From Pseudoneobacillus rhizosphaerae (lineage in GTDB: Bacteria > Bacillota > Bacilli > Bacillales > Cytobacillaceae), in contig NZ_CAKJTG010000014.1 in assembly GCF_917563885.1 (NCBI RefSeq), positions 1 through 64,000 on the forward strand: DNA of 64,000 nucleotides. Direction: 5' to 3'. Position numbers and translations under genes: made by a program. Of the stretch, positions 1-8,132 are shown one piece after another. Under the pieces are notes generated by a model that saw nothing but the letters and a program-made list of their open reading frames with translations, searched no databases and had not been told where the DNA came from. The first letter of the stretch is position 1; each line of letters begins with the position of its first letter.

Positions 1-57
1 GTTTTGTTTTGTTCGTTTTTTTAGTATTAATAGCAACAAAGTTTTACGAAAAGAGCC
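1..57. repeat. Right end of a MITE-like element (copy A, cut by the window edge)
   Basis: The terminal repeat at 32-57 reads AGCAACAAAG then TTTTACGAAAAGAGCC. It matches the ends of the elements at 20995-21178, 46643-46803 and 58676-58837. The T-rich bases before it resemble the interior of the 46643 copy. The other end lies outside the window. Confidence 0.7.
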
Positions 58-128
58 TAACAAAATAACCGTTTTTTTAAAATTGTAGTAATATAGTTAC
101 TAGAACCTTATTGGAGGTATTAGATTTC

Positions 129-440
129 ATGGATTTTTTTCGTTTTGATTCTAGATTAGGAATTCCAATCCCACACTTATTGGACGAATGGGATTTTTAT
201 AATAAAGAAACTAGAGAAGTCATTCTTTTTCAGTGGGAAAAAATTAGAGGCGCAATCCCTGACCGAATTGCTGAATTAGAAGCAGAAATTAACTTTAAGC
301 AAAACTCCCTTTCAAATGAAAGTGATTTTAAAAAATCGTGTCATTTAAATACGGAAATCGCCGAATTGGCTTCCGTTATTAATGAGCTTTGGTTATGGTA
401 TCGTACTAATCAGGATCTTGCTTCAAAAGCACATATGTAA
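129..440 (+). CDS. Hypothetical protein, 103 aa
   Basis: I do not recognise this family. The ATG at 129 is preceded by TTGGAGGT at 111-118. An upstream in-frame TTG at 111 is part of that ribosome binding site, so it is not the start. The protein is acidic and soluble. It has an aromatic N-terminus (MDFFRFDSRLGIP), a central helical part rich in E, I and N (about residues 45-90), and a WLWYR patch near the C-terminus. There is no signal peptide or membrane segment. It stands alone: a transposon-like repeat end lies just upstream, and a terminator shared with convergent moaB lies downstream. No function can be inferred. Confidence 0.65.
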   Translation: MDFFRFDSRLGIPIPHLLDEWDFYNKETREVILFQWEKIRGAIPDRIAELEAEINFKQNSLSNESDFKKSCHLNTEIAELASVINELWLWYRTNQDLASKAHM

Positions 441-461
441 GAAAAAGTGGAAGCGGTTGTA

Positions 462-490
462 AAAAAGTCTGACATCATGTCAGACTTTTT
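462..490. terminator. Bidirectional Rho-independent terminator
   Basis: AAAAAGTCTGAC and GTCAGACTTTTT form a near-perfect stem with a short loop, A-rich on one side and T-rich on the other. It sits between the convergent ends of the small gene at 129-440 and moaB, so it can serve both. Confidence 0.9.
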
Positions 491-1001
491 ATAAATCCTT
501 TTTTAATTCCTTGACCACATGACCTAGCTCAGGAAGTATAAGTTTATTCATCGCTAATCGAACTGCACCAGTCGAGCCTGGTGTTGAAAATACAGCTGTG
601 TCATTGTATACCCCAGCAATTGCTCGCGATAAAATAGCTGCTGAGCCAATATCTTCTTGATAGCTTAACAGTCTGAATAGCTCACCAAAACCACTGATTT
701 CTTTTTCAAACAGCTGCTTAACTGTTTCGATAGTCACATCTCTTTTCGCAATACCGGTACCACCATTCGTTAATACCACGTCAATCCTCTCATCGGTGCA
801 GCCCTTTATGACCTCAGCGCGAATAGCTTCTCCTTCGTCTTTGACAATGACATAATCAACCACTTGATGACCACTATTTTCAAGCAATTCCTTCATTAAT
901 TGCCCACTTTTATCTGTCTCTACATTTCTAGTATCACTTACTGTAATGACTTTACATTTCGTTTGTAAAACGGCAGTTTTTTTATGCTCTTGTAGACTCA
1001 T
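489..1001 (-). CDS. moaB: Molybdenum cofactor biosynthesis protein MoaB
   Basis: MogA/MoaB-family protein, 170 aa, the usual length. The family binds molybdopterin and in many bacteria adenylylates it before molybdenum insertion; in the cytosol it works with MoeA. The pterin-binding motifs are present: GGTGIAKRDVT at residues 80-90 and STPGS at 139-143. The start is ATG, preceded by AGAGGATC. The next gene on the same strand (EcsC family) is 40 bp upstream. moaB next to ackA is also the B. subtilis arrangement, where moaB stands apart from the other moa genes. No other cofactor genes are in this window. Confidence 0.93.
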   Translation of the reverse strand: MSLQEHKKTAVLQTKCKVITVSDTRNVETDKSGQLMKELLENSGHQVVDYVIVKDEGEAIRAEVIKGCTDERIDVVLTNGGTGIAKRDVTIETVKQLFEKEISGFGELFRLLSYQEDIGSAAILSRAIAGVYNDTAVFSTPGSTGAVRLAMNKLILPELGHVVKELKKDL

Positions 1002-1041
1002 TTATTGATCCTCTTTTATATTTTTTTTCTTTTCGTATTTA

Positions 1042-1878
1042 CTAAAATTGATCACTTTTATTCAATAAGTATCTCCATTGATAATATTTTTTTGCAAAGT
1101 CTGTCACTTTTCGTGTTAAAGAGTAGTTTGAACCAGCACCTATTGCCATACTAACTAGTGGAATTCCTTGAAGATATTTTTTCCTAAAGGCAATTATTGC
1201 CATTGCTTTTAAAAGTTGTTTGATTGGTTGTTCAATCCAGGATACATCAGTTAACTTTTCATTACCTTCGAAAAGATAATCATGTGCATTATAAAGTTCT
1301 GATTTTAATTCTTCCCAGCCTTCTATTTGCAATCTAGCTGGCAATGTGGCAATATGAAAAACTTTTAAACTTGTCATCATTTCAAACGGAGTATTCACCT
1401 CAAACCCATAGGACATAGCAATTAACTGCACTGCTCGGAGGTTAATGACAGCCATGGCTGGTAAATCTGAGCTTAATAACAGAGTTCCGCCTGTTCCAGC
1501 AAGACCACCTTGCGCGAATGAATAAAATCGGTGACGTGAAATTTGTTGCTGGACGATATAATTTAATTGATCGATCTCTAAATTTCTGAAATCTGTAATA
1601 CCTTCAATTTGAGGATCAAAGACTCTACCTGCAGAAAGGACACGGTCTTTAGCGTCCATTTGAAATTGAGTTCCTTGAATTAAAGCATGCAGATGGAATA
1701 ACCACGCATCGAGTAAACTAAAGAATTGTGTTTGTATATCTTCAGGAAGTAAAGAGAACGCTTTTTCTATGTATTTTTCATAGGTTAATTCAAAATCATT
1801 TGGTTGGTAGCTAAGCAGTTTATTTTCCCATTCCGCCAATTCTTCCTTAACCTTTTGATCTCGTTCTGTCCAAGTCAT
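1042..1878 (-). CDS. EcsC family protein
   Basis: 278 aa if started at the ATG at 1878, which has AGGAAGGTGG six bases upstream; an in-frame GTG at 1905 lies before that site and lacks one. The sequence matches the EcsC family, named after the third gene of the B. subtilis ecs locus, whose biochemical role is unclear. A glycine-rich, weakly hydrophobic stretch at about residues 125-165 (FAQGGLAGTGGTLLLSSDLP followed by an alanine/leucine helix) is typical and may associate with membrane. It lies between ackA and moaB, with ackA's terminator upstream. The family call is good, but the function is unknown. Confidence 0.75.
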   Translation of the reverse strand: MTWTERDQKVKEELAEWENKLLSYQPNDFELTYEKYIEKAFSLLPEDIQTQFFSLLDAWLFHLHALIQGTQFQMDAKDRVLSAGRVFDPQIEGITDFRNLEIDQLNYIVQQQISRHRFYSFAQGGLAGTGGTLLLSSDLPAMAVINLRAVQLIAMSYGFEVNTPFEMMTSLKVFHIATLPARLQIEGWEELKSELYNAHDYLFEGNEKLTDVSWIEQPIKQLLKAMAIIAFRKKYLQGIPLVSMAIGAGSNYSLTRKVTDFAKKYYQWRYLLNKSDQF

Positions 1879-1963
1879 TGTTGACCACCTTCCTAGAAAT
1901 TTCACATTTTCCCATAGTATACCACACGTAAGCTAATTATCTTAAATGCAAAAGGGCTGTCCA

Positions 1964-1995
1964 TAAAAAAAACAAAGGCCCATAGAGCCTTTGTT
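1964..1995 (-). terminator. Terminator of ackA
   Basis: On the minus strand AACAAAGGC and GCCTTTGTT form a stem followed by eight T residues, directly after the ackA stop. Confidence 0.9.
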
Positions 1996-2002
1996 TGCTG
2001 AA

Positions 2003-3190
2003 TTATTTAGATAGTCTTACAACATCTCGAGCAATCATGACTTCTTCGTTTGTCGGAATCACCATTACTTTAACCGGAGAATGTGGATAATTGATAAATC
2101 TCTCATTTCCACGAGTTTTATTAAGTGCTGGGTCCCAATATACACCCATAAACTCAAGTCCTTTAAGAACTCTTGCGCGAATAACATCACTATTCTCACC
2201 AATTCCGGCTGTGAATATAATGGCGTCTACACCGTACATTCTTGCTGCATAAGATCCAATATATTTATGAATACGGCTCGCGAATACTTCTAAAGCTAAT
2301 TCTGCTCGTTCATTTCCTTGGGATGCTAGCTCTTCAATGTCCCTTAAATCACTAGAAAGCCCAGACACTCCAAGCATCCCGCTTTTCTTGTTCAATACAT
2401 CTAATACCTCGTCAGCAGATAATCCGGTTTTTTCCATAATATATGGAATTAAGGCAGGATCAATATTCCCTGATCTAGTTCCCATTGTTACGCCTGCTAG
2501 TGGTGTAAAGCCCATTGAGGTATCAATTGATTTCCCACCCTCGATAGCAGCAATACTCGCACCATTTCCTAAATGGCAGGAAATTAATCTGATTTGTTCT
2601 AGAGGTCTTCCTAACATTTCAGCAGCTCGCTGGGAAACGTATTTATGGGATGTACCATGGAATCCATATTTTCTAATTCCAAAATTTTTATAGTATTCAT
2701 AAGGAAGACTATATAAGAAGGATTTCTCAGGCATTGTTTGATGAAATGCAGTATCAAAAACAGCAACAGCTGGTATATTAGGCAACACTTGCTTGAATGA
2801 TTTAATTCCTGTGATATTCGCAGGATTGTGAAGGGGTGCTAGCTCCGATAATTCCTCAATTTTAGCTAGAACTTCATCTGTAATTACCATGGAGTCTGTA
2901 AAGATTTCTCCACCGTGAACAACCCGATGACCAATTCCTTCGATTTCATCTAATGATTTGATAATACCTAAAGTTGTAAGTTTATCTAATAGCATTTTAA
3001 CAGCTATATCATGATTAGGAATATCTGAAGTTTCTTTAATTTTCTCACCGTTTACTGATATTGTAAAAATAGAATCCTTTAATCCAATTCGCTCAACAAT
3101 TCCAGTTGTAATAACCTCTTCATTTGGCATTTCGAAAAGCTGGAATTTTAATGACGAACTTCCTGCATTAATTGCAATAACCTTAGCCAT
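2003..3190 (-). CDS. ackA: Acetate kinase
   Basis: AckA interconverts acetyl phosphate + ADP and acetate + ATP. It is the last step of the Pta-AckA overflow route that excretes acetate during growth on excess sugar. The protein is 395 aa, the B. subtilis length. The family signatures are present: NAGSSSLKF near the N-terminus, then [24 protein letters not shown] and HLGNGAS. The start chosen is the ATG at 3190, preceded by AAGGAGCG; a 32-residue upstream extension is discarded because homology begins at [11 protein letters not shown] CcpA operator-like site lies about 110 bp upstream of the start, as in B. subtilis, where CcpA activates ackA. The gene has its own terminator and looks monocistronic. 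Confidence 0.97.
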   Translation of the reverse strand: MAKVIAINAGSSSLKFQLFEMPNEEVITTGIVERIGLKDSIFTISVNGEKIKETSDIPNHDIAVKMLLDKLTTLGIIKSLDEIEGIGHRVVHGGEIFTDSMVITDEVLAKIEELSELAPLHNPANITGIKSFKQVLPNIPAVAVFDTAFHQTMPEKSFLYSLPYEYYKNFGIRKYGFHGTSHKYVSQRAAEMLGRPLEQIRLISCHLGNGASIAAIEGGKSIDTSMGFTPLAGVTMGTRSGNIDPALIPYIMEKTGLSADEVLDVLNKKSGMLGVSGLSSDLRDIEELASQGNERAELALEVFASRIHKYIGSYAARMYGVDAIIFTAGIGENSDVIRARVLKGLEFMGVYWDPALNKTRGNERFINYPHSPVKVMVIPTNEEVMIARDVVRLSK

Positions 3191-3257
3191 ATATTTCGCT
3201 CCTTTTATGTAACAATACCCCTTTGTATTCTTTCCCGCTTCATACACTCTCAATTCA

Positions 3258-3286
3258 ACATTAAAGCATTGTATAACACATTTCAA
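3258..3286 (-). promoter_or_regulatory. Predicted sigma-A promoter of ackA
   Basis: -35 TTGAAA (3286-3281) and -10 TAATGT (3263-3258) with a 17-bp spacer. With this choice the cre site is centred near -57. A TTGAGA/TATACA pair with a 19-bp spacer just upstream is the alternative. Confidence 0.45.
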
Positions 3287-3300
3287 ATGATTCTTCTCAA

Positions 3301-3314
3301 TAATAACGCTTACA
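3301..3314 (-). promoter_or_regulatory. cre (CcpA operator) upstream of ackA
   Basis: The minus strand reads TGTAAGCGTTATTA, one mismatch (second-last base) from the cre consensus TGNAANCGNWNNCA. The position upstream of the promoter fits activation rather than repression, as known for B. subtilis ackA. Confidence 0.75.
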
Positions 3315-3369
3315 GTAAATGTTGTTATATTCAGATTCTTGGTATTTTCAGAATTTTACTAAAATACAT

Positions 3370-3398
3370 AAAAAACCAGACCTCTTTACAGTCTGGTT
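3370..3398 (-). terminator. Terminator of the ytxK-like gene
   Basis: AACCAGAC and GTCTGGTT stem followed on the minus strand by a T run. Confidence 0.85.
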
Positions 3399-3406
3399 GT
3401 TAGCTT

Positions 3407-4390
3407 TTATTTATTGTCGGCAATCCATTGCCCAATTTGACTTAATATTTTTTCCATTGCCTTTATACTCGACAGACTAGGCAATTCTACTAAGAGCGCT
3501 TCCTTAGGAGGTTGTACATTCTCTCCTTTTTTCTGAAGGATAAGAATACTTTTGGCTGAAGATTTATTATTAAACATATTCAACGGAAGCTGGAGGAAGC
3601 CCTGAATAATAACATTTTCTTTTAAATACTCCCCTAGCTTAGAGGCCTCTTTACTTTCAAATAGTCCGTTTGGTACTACAAAAAATAAGTATCCACCTGG
3701 TTTCACGTGGTTTACACTTTGTTCCATCAAAAGATGGTGTGCATAGGAGTGCCCCTCATTTGCTTTTAACTTATAATCTTGTGCTCTCAAATCATCCGGG
3801 TAATATCCTACTGGAAGATCACTAATAACTACATCCACTGGGTCCACTAATAATGGTTCTAAGCTGTCCTGGTTATAAAACTGTACAGGGTGCTGTTGTA
3901 GATTAGCATTTACATAAGCTAATTTAATCAATAAATCATCTACATCGACACCGATTGCTGAGGATTGTTTATTCATTTGGTTGTTGAGAACGGCTGTTAG
4001 AAGATTTCCTGTCCCGACTGCAGGGTCTAGAATATGTATGGATTCATTTTTATTAAATTTATATACTAGGTATCCGATGAGGATTCCTACTGAATCAGGT
4101 GTCATTTGGTGGTTCGGTTGAGCACTTTCTTTCATCCCTTTTAAAATAACAAGCTGATACGCCTTACGAATTTCTTCATTTGAAAAATCTTCTAGTTTCA
4201 ATTCATCATACTTTTTTTCTAGTCGCTTTATCGAAAGTTCACTTAATCCCTCTTGAAGAACGTTACCTTCAAAAATATTTTCACCTGTTTCAGCTAAAGC
4301 CTCTAAATAGGTACAGGATAACTCCTCCTGAAGAATTATGGCTGTTTCATTAAAGGTGGTAAATAACTTTTCTACTGGAGAAATTTTCAA
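3407..4390 (-). CDS. ytxK: Class I SAM-dependent methyltransferase, YtxK-like
   Basis: The protein has the fold of adenine-N6 DNA methyltransferases of the M.TaqI kind. The SAM-binding motif LDPAVGTGNLL lies at about residues 121-131 and an acidic GVDVDD loop follows. The catalytic motif IV is SDLPVGYYP (about 190-198) rather than the usual NPPY. With no restriction partner nearby, this is probably not a restriction-modification enzyme, and the substrate is unknown. I chose a TTG start at 4390 because GGGAGGATG lies directly before it, giving 327 aa, close to the B. subtilis homologue; an ATG at 4432 has a poor ribosome binding site. It lies between tpx and ackA, as in B. subtilis. Confidence 0.8.
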   Translation of the reverse strand: MKISPVEKLFTTFNETAIILQEELSCTYLEALAETGENIFEGNVLQEGLSELSIKRLEKKYDELKLEDFSNEEIRKAYQLVILKGMKESAQPNHQMTPDSVGILIGYLVYKFNKNESIHILDPAVGTGNLLTAVLNNQMNKQSSAIGVDVDDLLIKLAYVNANLQQHPVQFYNQDSLEPLLVDPVDVVISDLPVGYYPDDLRAQDYKLKANEGHSYAHHLLMEQSVNHVKPGGYLFFVVPNGLFESKEASKLGEYLKENVIIQGFLQLPLNMFNNKSSAKSILILQKKGENVQPPKEALLVELPSLSSIKAMEKILSQIGQWIADNK

Positions 4391-4461
4391 AACTTCATCC
4401 TCCCAAACTATTTTTATTCTCATTTTAGCCATGATTCATCGCTTCTACAAGTATTAAAAAG

Positions 4462-4490
4462 AAAAAAGACCTCGAAAATATCGAGGCCTT
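4462..4490 (-). terminator. Terminator of tpx
   Basis: GACCTCGA and TCGAGGCC stem followed on the minus strand by a long T-rich tract. Confidence 0.88.
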
Positions 4491-4498
4491 AGCGAGCT

Positions 4499-4999
4499 TT
4501 ATCTTGCTTGCTTTGCTGCTTCAATCGCTGCTTCATAATTAGGATGATCTGTTGCTTCAGGCACATACTCCACATACGTAACAGTATCTGTAGAGTCAAT
4601 AACAAATACAGCACGTGCAAGTAAGCGAAGTTCTTTAATTGCTACACCATAAGCTTCACCAAATGAAAGGTCGCGGTGATCAGAAACCGTTTGAACATTT
4701 TCAATTCCTGCAGCTCCACACCAGCGCTTTTGTGCAAATGGTAAATCTACACTAACTGTTAAAAGTTTAACGTTATCAAGCTGAGCAGCCGCTTCATTAA
4801 ATCTACGAACCTCTGCATCACAAACACCAGTATCGATAGATGGAACAGAAGCAATTAAACGAACTTGGCCTTGTGAGCTTTCAAGAGTTACTGCTGATAA
4901 ATCATTAGCTAGTACGCTAAAATTGGGAGCTTTATCTCCTACCTTTACTTCAGTAGCAGGTAGTGTTATTGGATTGCCTTTAAACGTTACATTTGCCAT
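4499..4999 (-). CDS. tpx: Thiol peroxidase (atypical 2-Cys peroxiredoxin)
   Basis: Tpx reduces hydrogen peroxide and alkyl hydroperoxides in the cytosol, using thioredoxin. It is 166 aa, the usual length. The peroxidatic cysteine is C60 in DTGVCDAE and the resolving cysteine is C94 in RWCGAAG. These match the pair described for E. coli Tpx (C61/C95). The ATG has AGGAGG upstream at good spacing. It is flanked by its own terminator and that of gerW, so it is probably transcribed alone. Confidence 0.96.
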   Translation of the reverse strand: MANVTFKGNPITLPATEVKVGDKAPNFSVLANDLSAVTLESSQGQVRLIASVPSIDTGVCDAEVRRFNEAAAQLDNVKLLTVSVDLPFAQKRWCGAAGIENVQTVSDHRDLSFGEAYGVAIKELRLLARAVFVIDSTDTVTYVEYVPEATDHPNYEAAIEAAKQAR

Positions 5000-5085
5000 T
5001 TATAAAATCCTCCTAGTATTCATATGTACAATCTAAATCATATCGTTTCACTTACTTTTTTGCAAAAATTAAAACTTATCATCAT

Positions 5086-5122
5086 GAAAAAAGTTAACCA
5101 ACATTGTTAAGTTGGTTAACCT
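5086..5122 (-). terminator. Terminator of gerW
   Basis: GTTAACCAAC and GTTGGTTAAC form a perfect 10-bp stem with an 8-nt loop, followed by six T on the minus strand. Confidence 0.9.
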
Positions 5123-5129
5123 TAATAGG

Positions 5130-5627
5130 TTAGAAGTCGAGATCTTGTTTTGATGCTTGATGGTTTTGTTGATTGTGATTCTCTGATTGCTTATTCTGTT
5201 CATTGTTCTTCTTAGCAAACATTTGTTGAACCTTTTCTACCGCTTGTGGCGCCAAATCAAGAATTTTTTCTAATAAATGAGTGCTTTCATCTAGATGGAG
5301 CATTTTTACTCCTTGAGAATTAACAATGAGGAAAGCGATTGGTGTAATTGATACCCCACCACCACTACCTCCTCCGAAAGGATGTTGTTTTTGGCCCCCT
5401 GCTTGGCCTTGGCCTTGGCTTTGGCCTTGTGAGGAGCCTCCACCACCGCCATCGAGAACAAACTCACTTCCACCTGCCGCAAACCCGAAGCCAACCTTTG
5501 ATACTGTTAAGATGACGCTCCCATCTGGCGTCTCTACTGGATCGCCAATAATGGTATTAACATCAATCATTTCCTTTAAACTTTCCATTGCGGTTGTCAT
5601 TAATCCTTGAATTGGATGGTCAGACAT
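5130..5627 (-). CDS. gerW: GerW (YtfJ) family spore protein
   Basis: 165 aa. The conserved N-terminal half starts MSDHPIQGLMTTAMESLKEM and contains the VETPDGSVILTVSKVGFGFA core. A Gly/Gln-rich low-complexity linker follows (about residues 70-100), then a SITPIAFLIV strand region and a polar, Q/N-rich tail. In B. subtilis, GerW is made in the forespore and is needed for proper germination. Start: the ATG at 5627 has AAGGAGGAAG before it; a further ATG at 5645 overlaps that ribosome binding site. It follows ytfI by 17 bp, so the two form an operon ended by a strong terminator. Confidence 0.88.
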   Translation of the reverse strand: MSDHPIQGLMTTAMESLKEMIDVNTIIGDPVETPDGSVILTVSKVGFGFAAGGSEFVLDGGGGGSSQGQSQGQGQAGGQKQHPFGGGSGGGVSITPIAFLIVNSQGVKMLHLDESTHLLEKILDLAPQAVEKVQQMFAKKNNEQNKQSENHNQQNHQASKQDLDF

Positions 5628-5644
5628 ATCTGCTTCCTCCTTCA

Positions 5645-6340
5645 TTAAACGGACTTAGGCTTTTTTTGTGACAGAACTGACTTTGACTTTGATTTAAAAT
5701 CAGGGCGTCCACCCTTCCAAAATTTAATCAGTTTTAAACCTGCTAACATAGCTTGCCCGATACGAAATTGAATCATACATCTAATTCTAGTTTGGGAGAC
5801 CTTATACTGAAAGTAAGGTGTAACCGTCATCCTCGGCATCTCTTTCAGTTTCATATTATGACTAATGATTCCTAAAATACTGCCTTTAACAGCCCAAATT
5901 CCTCCTGTAGCAACTGCTGTATAAGCTGCATCACCAACACCAATTACAGTATGCCACTCCAGCCGCCTTACACTTACTTTGCTAAAAAAACTTTTACTAA
6001 TGTTATGTAATTTTACGACGTGATTAAGCAACTCTTTTGTATTGTGTAAATAATTTAAAATATCCTTTTTATCAATTTGTTTCTCTTCCTCTTTTGATGT
6101 TTTTTCATCTCTTCCTTTCTTTGTTTTTTCTTTTACTACTATTGTTGGTGAATTGTCATCTATTTTAATCATCGGTATTTCTTTTTTATACTTAATAATT
6201 CCAAACCATATTTTAAATTCTAGCTTTAAATGATCATTATCGTTACCATGATAGTAATCTAGAATAACGGTTAATTTAGTCAAAATAAAGGTGACTAGCA
6301 GGATAATAATGATAATAAGAGCTATAATTAGCCACTTCAT
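5645..6340 (-). CDS. ytfI: DUF2953 membrane-anchored protein, YtfI-like
   Basis: 231 aa from the ATG at 6340 (AAAGGTT upstream); a GTG nine bases earlier is too close to that site. Residues 1-25 form one strongly hydrophobic segment (MKWLIIALIIIIILLVTFIL), probably a single membrane anchor. A charged, K/E-rich stretch at about 75-95 follows, then a soluble domain with the VRRLEWHTVIGVGDAAYTA core typical of DUF2953. The function is unknown. Operon membership with gerW suggests a spore role, since in B. subtilis the pair is also adjacent; that is inference. Confidence 0.8.
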   Translation of the reverse strand: MKWLIIALIIIIILLVTFILTKLTVILDYYHGNDNDHLKLEFKIWFGIIKYKKEIPMIKIDDNSPTIVVKEKTKKGRDEKTSKEEEKQIDKKDILNYLHNTKELLNHVVKLHNISKSFFSKVSVRRLEWHTVIGVGDAAYTAVATGGIWAVKGSILGIISHNMKLKEMPRMTVTPYFQYKVSQTRIRCMIQFRIGQAMLAGLKLIKFWKGGRPDFKSKSKSVLSQKKPKSV

Positions 6341-6381
6341 TTCGATCACAACCTTTCAAGCTTTTATTATCTACTTTTTGG

Positions 6382-6422
6382 AAAAAAATAAACCTATCAA
6401 CACATGGCTGATAGGTTTTTTT
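6382..6422 (-). terminator. Terminator of the sppA-yteJ operon
   Basis: AACCTATCA and TGATAGGTT stem, with T-rich tracts on both strands; it abuts the yteJ stop codon. Confidence 0.88.
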
Positions 6423-6938
6423 TCAATATTCGTGCACGACGCTTGTATCTGAAAAAAGATCATGCAATCCTTGTTTTTTTGGTAAAAAGGCTGTAATGAT
6501 ATAGCCAATGACGATTGTCGTAGAAATAAAACGGCCAATCCATTCCCGAAAAAGAATCGTTTTCCATGAAAGTCTTTCTTCCACAAGTCCAACTACTCTT
6601 AGTCCAAACACCATTTTCCCCAATGTTTGCTGAAAATACCTTGTCATTAAGACAAAATAGGCATAAAAGGTAATGGCTGTTGCAATCGATATCGGCGCAA
6701 ACAAATCGCTTTCTACTAAGGGCATATTTAAAAGTCGGAAGATGGGCTTTACAAGAATACGATCTATACTTCCTATTACGATTAAATCAAGCAAATAAGC
6801 CCAAAATCTCATCCAAAATCCTGCATACCTTAGCCCTTGTGTATAATCTAGACTTTTCTCTTTTATATACTCGGGCTCTTTTTCTGTTTCAATTTCGTGG
6901 TCACGAAGAACTTCCTCGTCTGTTTGATTATTGTCCAT
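6423..6938 (-). CDS. yteJ: RDD family membrane protein, YteJ-like
   Basis: 171 aa. A charged cytoplasmic N-terminal 35 residues precede the RDD domain with its Arg...Asp-Asp-type signature in GFWMRFWAYLLDLIVIG. Two or three membrane segments follow (about 45-65, 85-105, 130-155). Start: the ATG at 6938 lies downstream of GGGAGAGTGGG; an earlier in-frame ATG at 6965 overlaps the end of sppA. The gene begins 17 bp after sppA. In B. subtilis the sppA-yteJ pair contributes to lantibiotic resistance, with YteJ restraining SppA; transferring that role here is inference from family and context. Confidence 0.85.
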   Translation of the reverse strand: MDNNQTDEEVLRDHEIETEKEPEYIKEKSLDYTQGLRYAGFWMRFWAYLLDLIVIGSIDRILVKPIFRLLNMPLVESDLFAPISIATAITFYAYFVLMTRYFQQTLGKMVFGLRVVGLVEERLSWKTILFREWIGRFISTTIVIGYIITAFLPKKQGLHDLFSDTSVVHEY

Positions 6939-6954
6939 CCTATTCCCACTCTCC

Positions 6955-7968
6955 CTATTCAGCATACAAGTACATAAGTCTAGGTGAATTAGGCTGCGAA
7001 AGTATTTTCATTAGTCCTGTCATTTCAAGTTCTTTACCCATAATTTTATTAGCACTCATGCTAAAAAGGGAACCGAATCCGAAGTTTTCAGTATAACGAA
7101 TAACTTGGGCATCCTTTATCTTTATATCCTTTTTCATAAATTCAACAACATCATCAAAATAGCCAAATTCATCAATTAAATTTAACTCTTTTGCTTGTCT
7201 TCCATCGTAAATCCGACCATCCGCTAATTCTTTTACTTTTGTGGGAGAAATTTCCCTTCCTTCAGAAATAACCTTTACAAAGCCCTCATAGGAATTATTA
7301 ATCATGGACTGAAGAATGGTTCTTTCTGCTTCAGTCATCTCTCTAGTTGGACTCATAATATCTTTGTATGGGCCGCTTTTAATGGTTACGAAGTCCACTC
7401 CATATTTATCAGCAAGACCTTCATAATTGATGCCTTGCATAATAACGCCTAGAGAGCCTGTGAGCGTTTCTGGGCTAGCAAAAATTTTAGTAGCTGGAGC
7501 AGATATATAGTAGCCACCTGAAGCAGCCATTGATCCCATGGAAATATAAACGGGCTTTTTAGTCTCCTTTTGGATATCCACAATCTTGTTATGAACTTCG
7601 GCACTCTCGACTACCCCACCTCCTGGAGAGTTCACCCGAAGGATAATTCCTTTTACCGAATCATCCTTCTTTACATGATCTAATTTCTCTAAAAAGGCAC
7701 GGTGATTGTAACCAGGACTTTCAAAAAATGAGCCAACATTCCCACCTGTATCCTGAATAACTCCATTCACCTCTAGAACGGCAATTTTATTACTCTCATT
7801 TCCTTCATCGATAATCTCCTCTGTAAATGCTTCTTCACTTGATGCAAACATGTCACCGAAGCTAGTTTCAATATCGTTAAAAGCAAAGGTCGATAAAAGA
7901 TTTATTATTGTGGAAAAAATAAATAATCCGATCGCAATTCCTAAAGCAGCCCATCGTTTACCATTCAT
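6955..7968 (-). CDS. sppA: Signal peptide peptidase SppA (S49)
   Basis: Membrane-anchored serine protease that degrades cleaved signal peptides. It is 337 aa, the short Bacillus form. Residues 5-30 are one hydrophobic anchor and the rest lies outside the membrane. The Ser-Lys dyad is visible: S150 in SMAASGGYY and K202 in KSGPYKD, equivalent to S147/K199 of B. subtilis. Conserved RVNSPGGGVVESAEV and TLTGSLGVI blocks are present. The ATG has GGAGGTAC upstream. It is transcribed with yteJ and diverges from nadK2 across a 164-bp gap. Confidence 0.95.
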   Translation of the reverse strand: MNGKRWAALGIAIGLFIFSTIINLLSTFAFNDIETSFGDMFASSEEAFTEEIIDEGNESNKIAVLEVNGVIQDTGGNVGSFFESPGYNHRAFLEKLDHVKKDDSVKGIILRVNSPGGGVVESAEVHNKIVDIQKETKKPVYISMGSMAASGGYYISAPATKIFASPETLTGSLGVIMQGINYEGLADKYGVDFVTIKSGPYKDIMSPTREMTEAERTILQSMINNSYEGFVKVISEGREISPTKVKELADGRIYDGRQAKELNLIDEFGYFDDVVEFMKKDIKIKDAQVIRYTENFGFGSLFSMSANKIMGKELEMTGLMKILSQPNSPRLMYLYAE

Positions 7969-8068
7969 GCATTGTACCTCCAGTTCAAATAATGTTCACT
8001 TTATTATGTACGTTTACACTTTTAAAAAGTTTTAAAAACATGCTAAACTTTATTTAACATTTATTTTT

Positions 8069-8097
8069 TTGTAAAGCAATTGAAATTGGGATAGAAT
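8069..8097 (+). promoter_or_regulatory. Predicted sigma-A promoter of nadK2
   Basis: -35 TTGTAA (8069-8074), 17-bp spacer, -10 TAGAAT (8092-8097), 35 bp before the start codon. Confidence 0.65.
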
Positions 8098-8132
8098 ATG
8101 GAAATATATACATACTTTTGGAGGAATTCATC

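Noticed and set aside
3407-4390. Restriction-modification system based on the ytxK methyltransferase
   Set aside because: There is no endonuclease or specificity subunit nearby, motif IV is atypical (SDLP), and the gene sits in conserved core order.
5326-5610. Proline-rich plus-strand ORF of 94 aa
   Set aside because: Antisense shadow of the Gly/Gln-rich linker in gerW.
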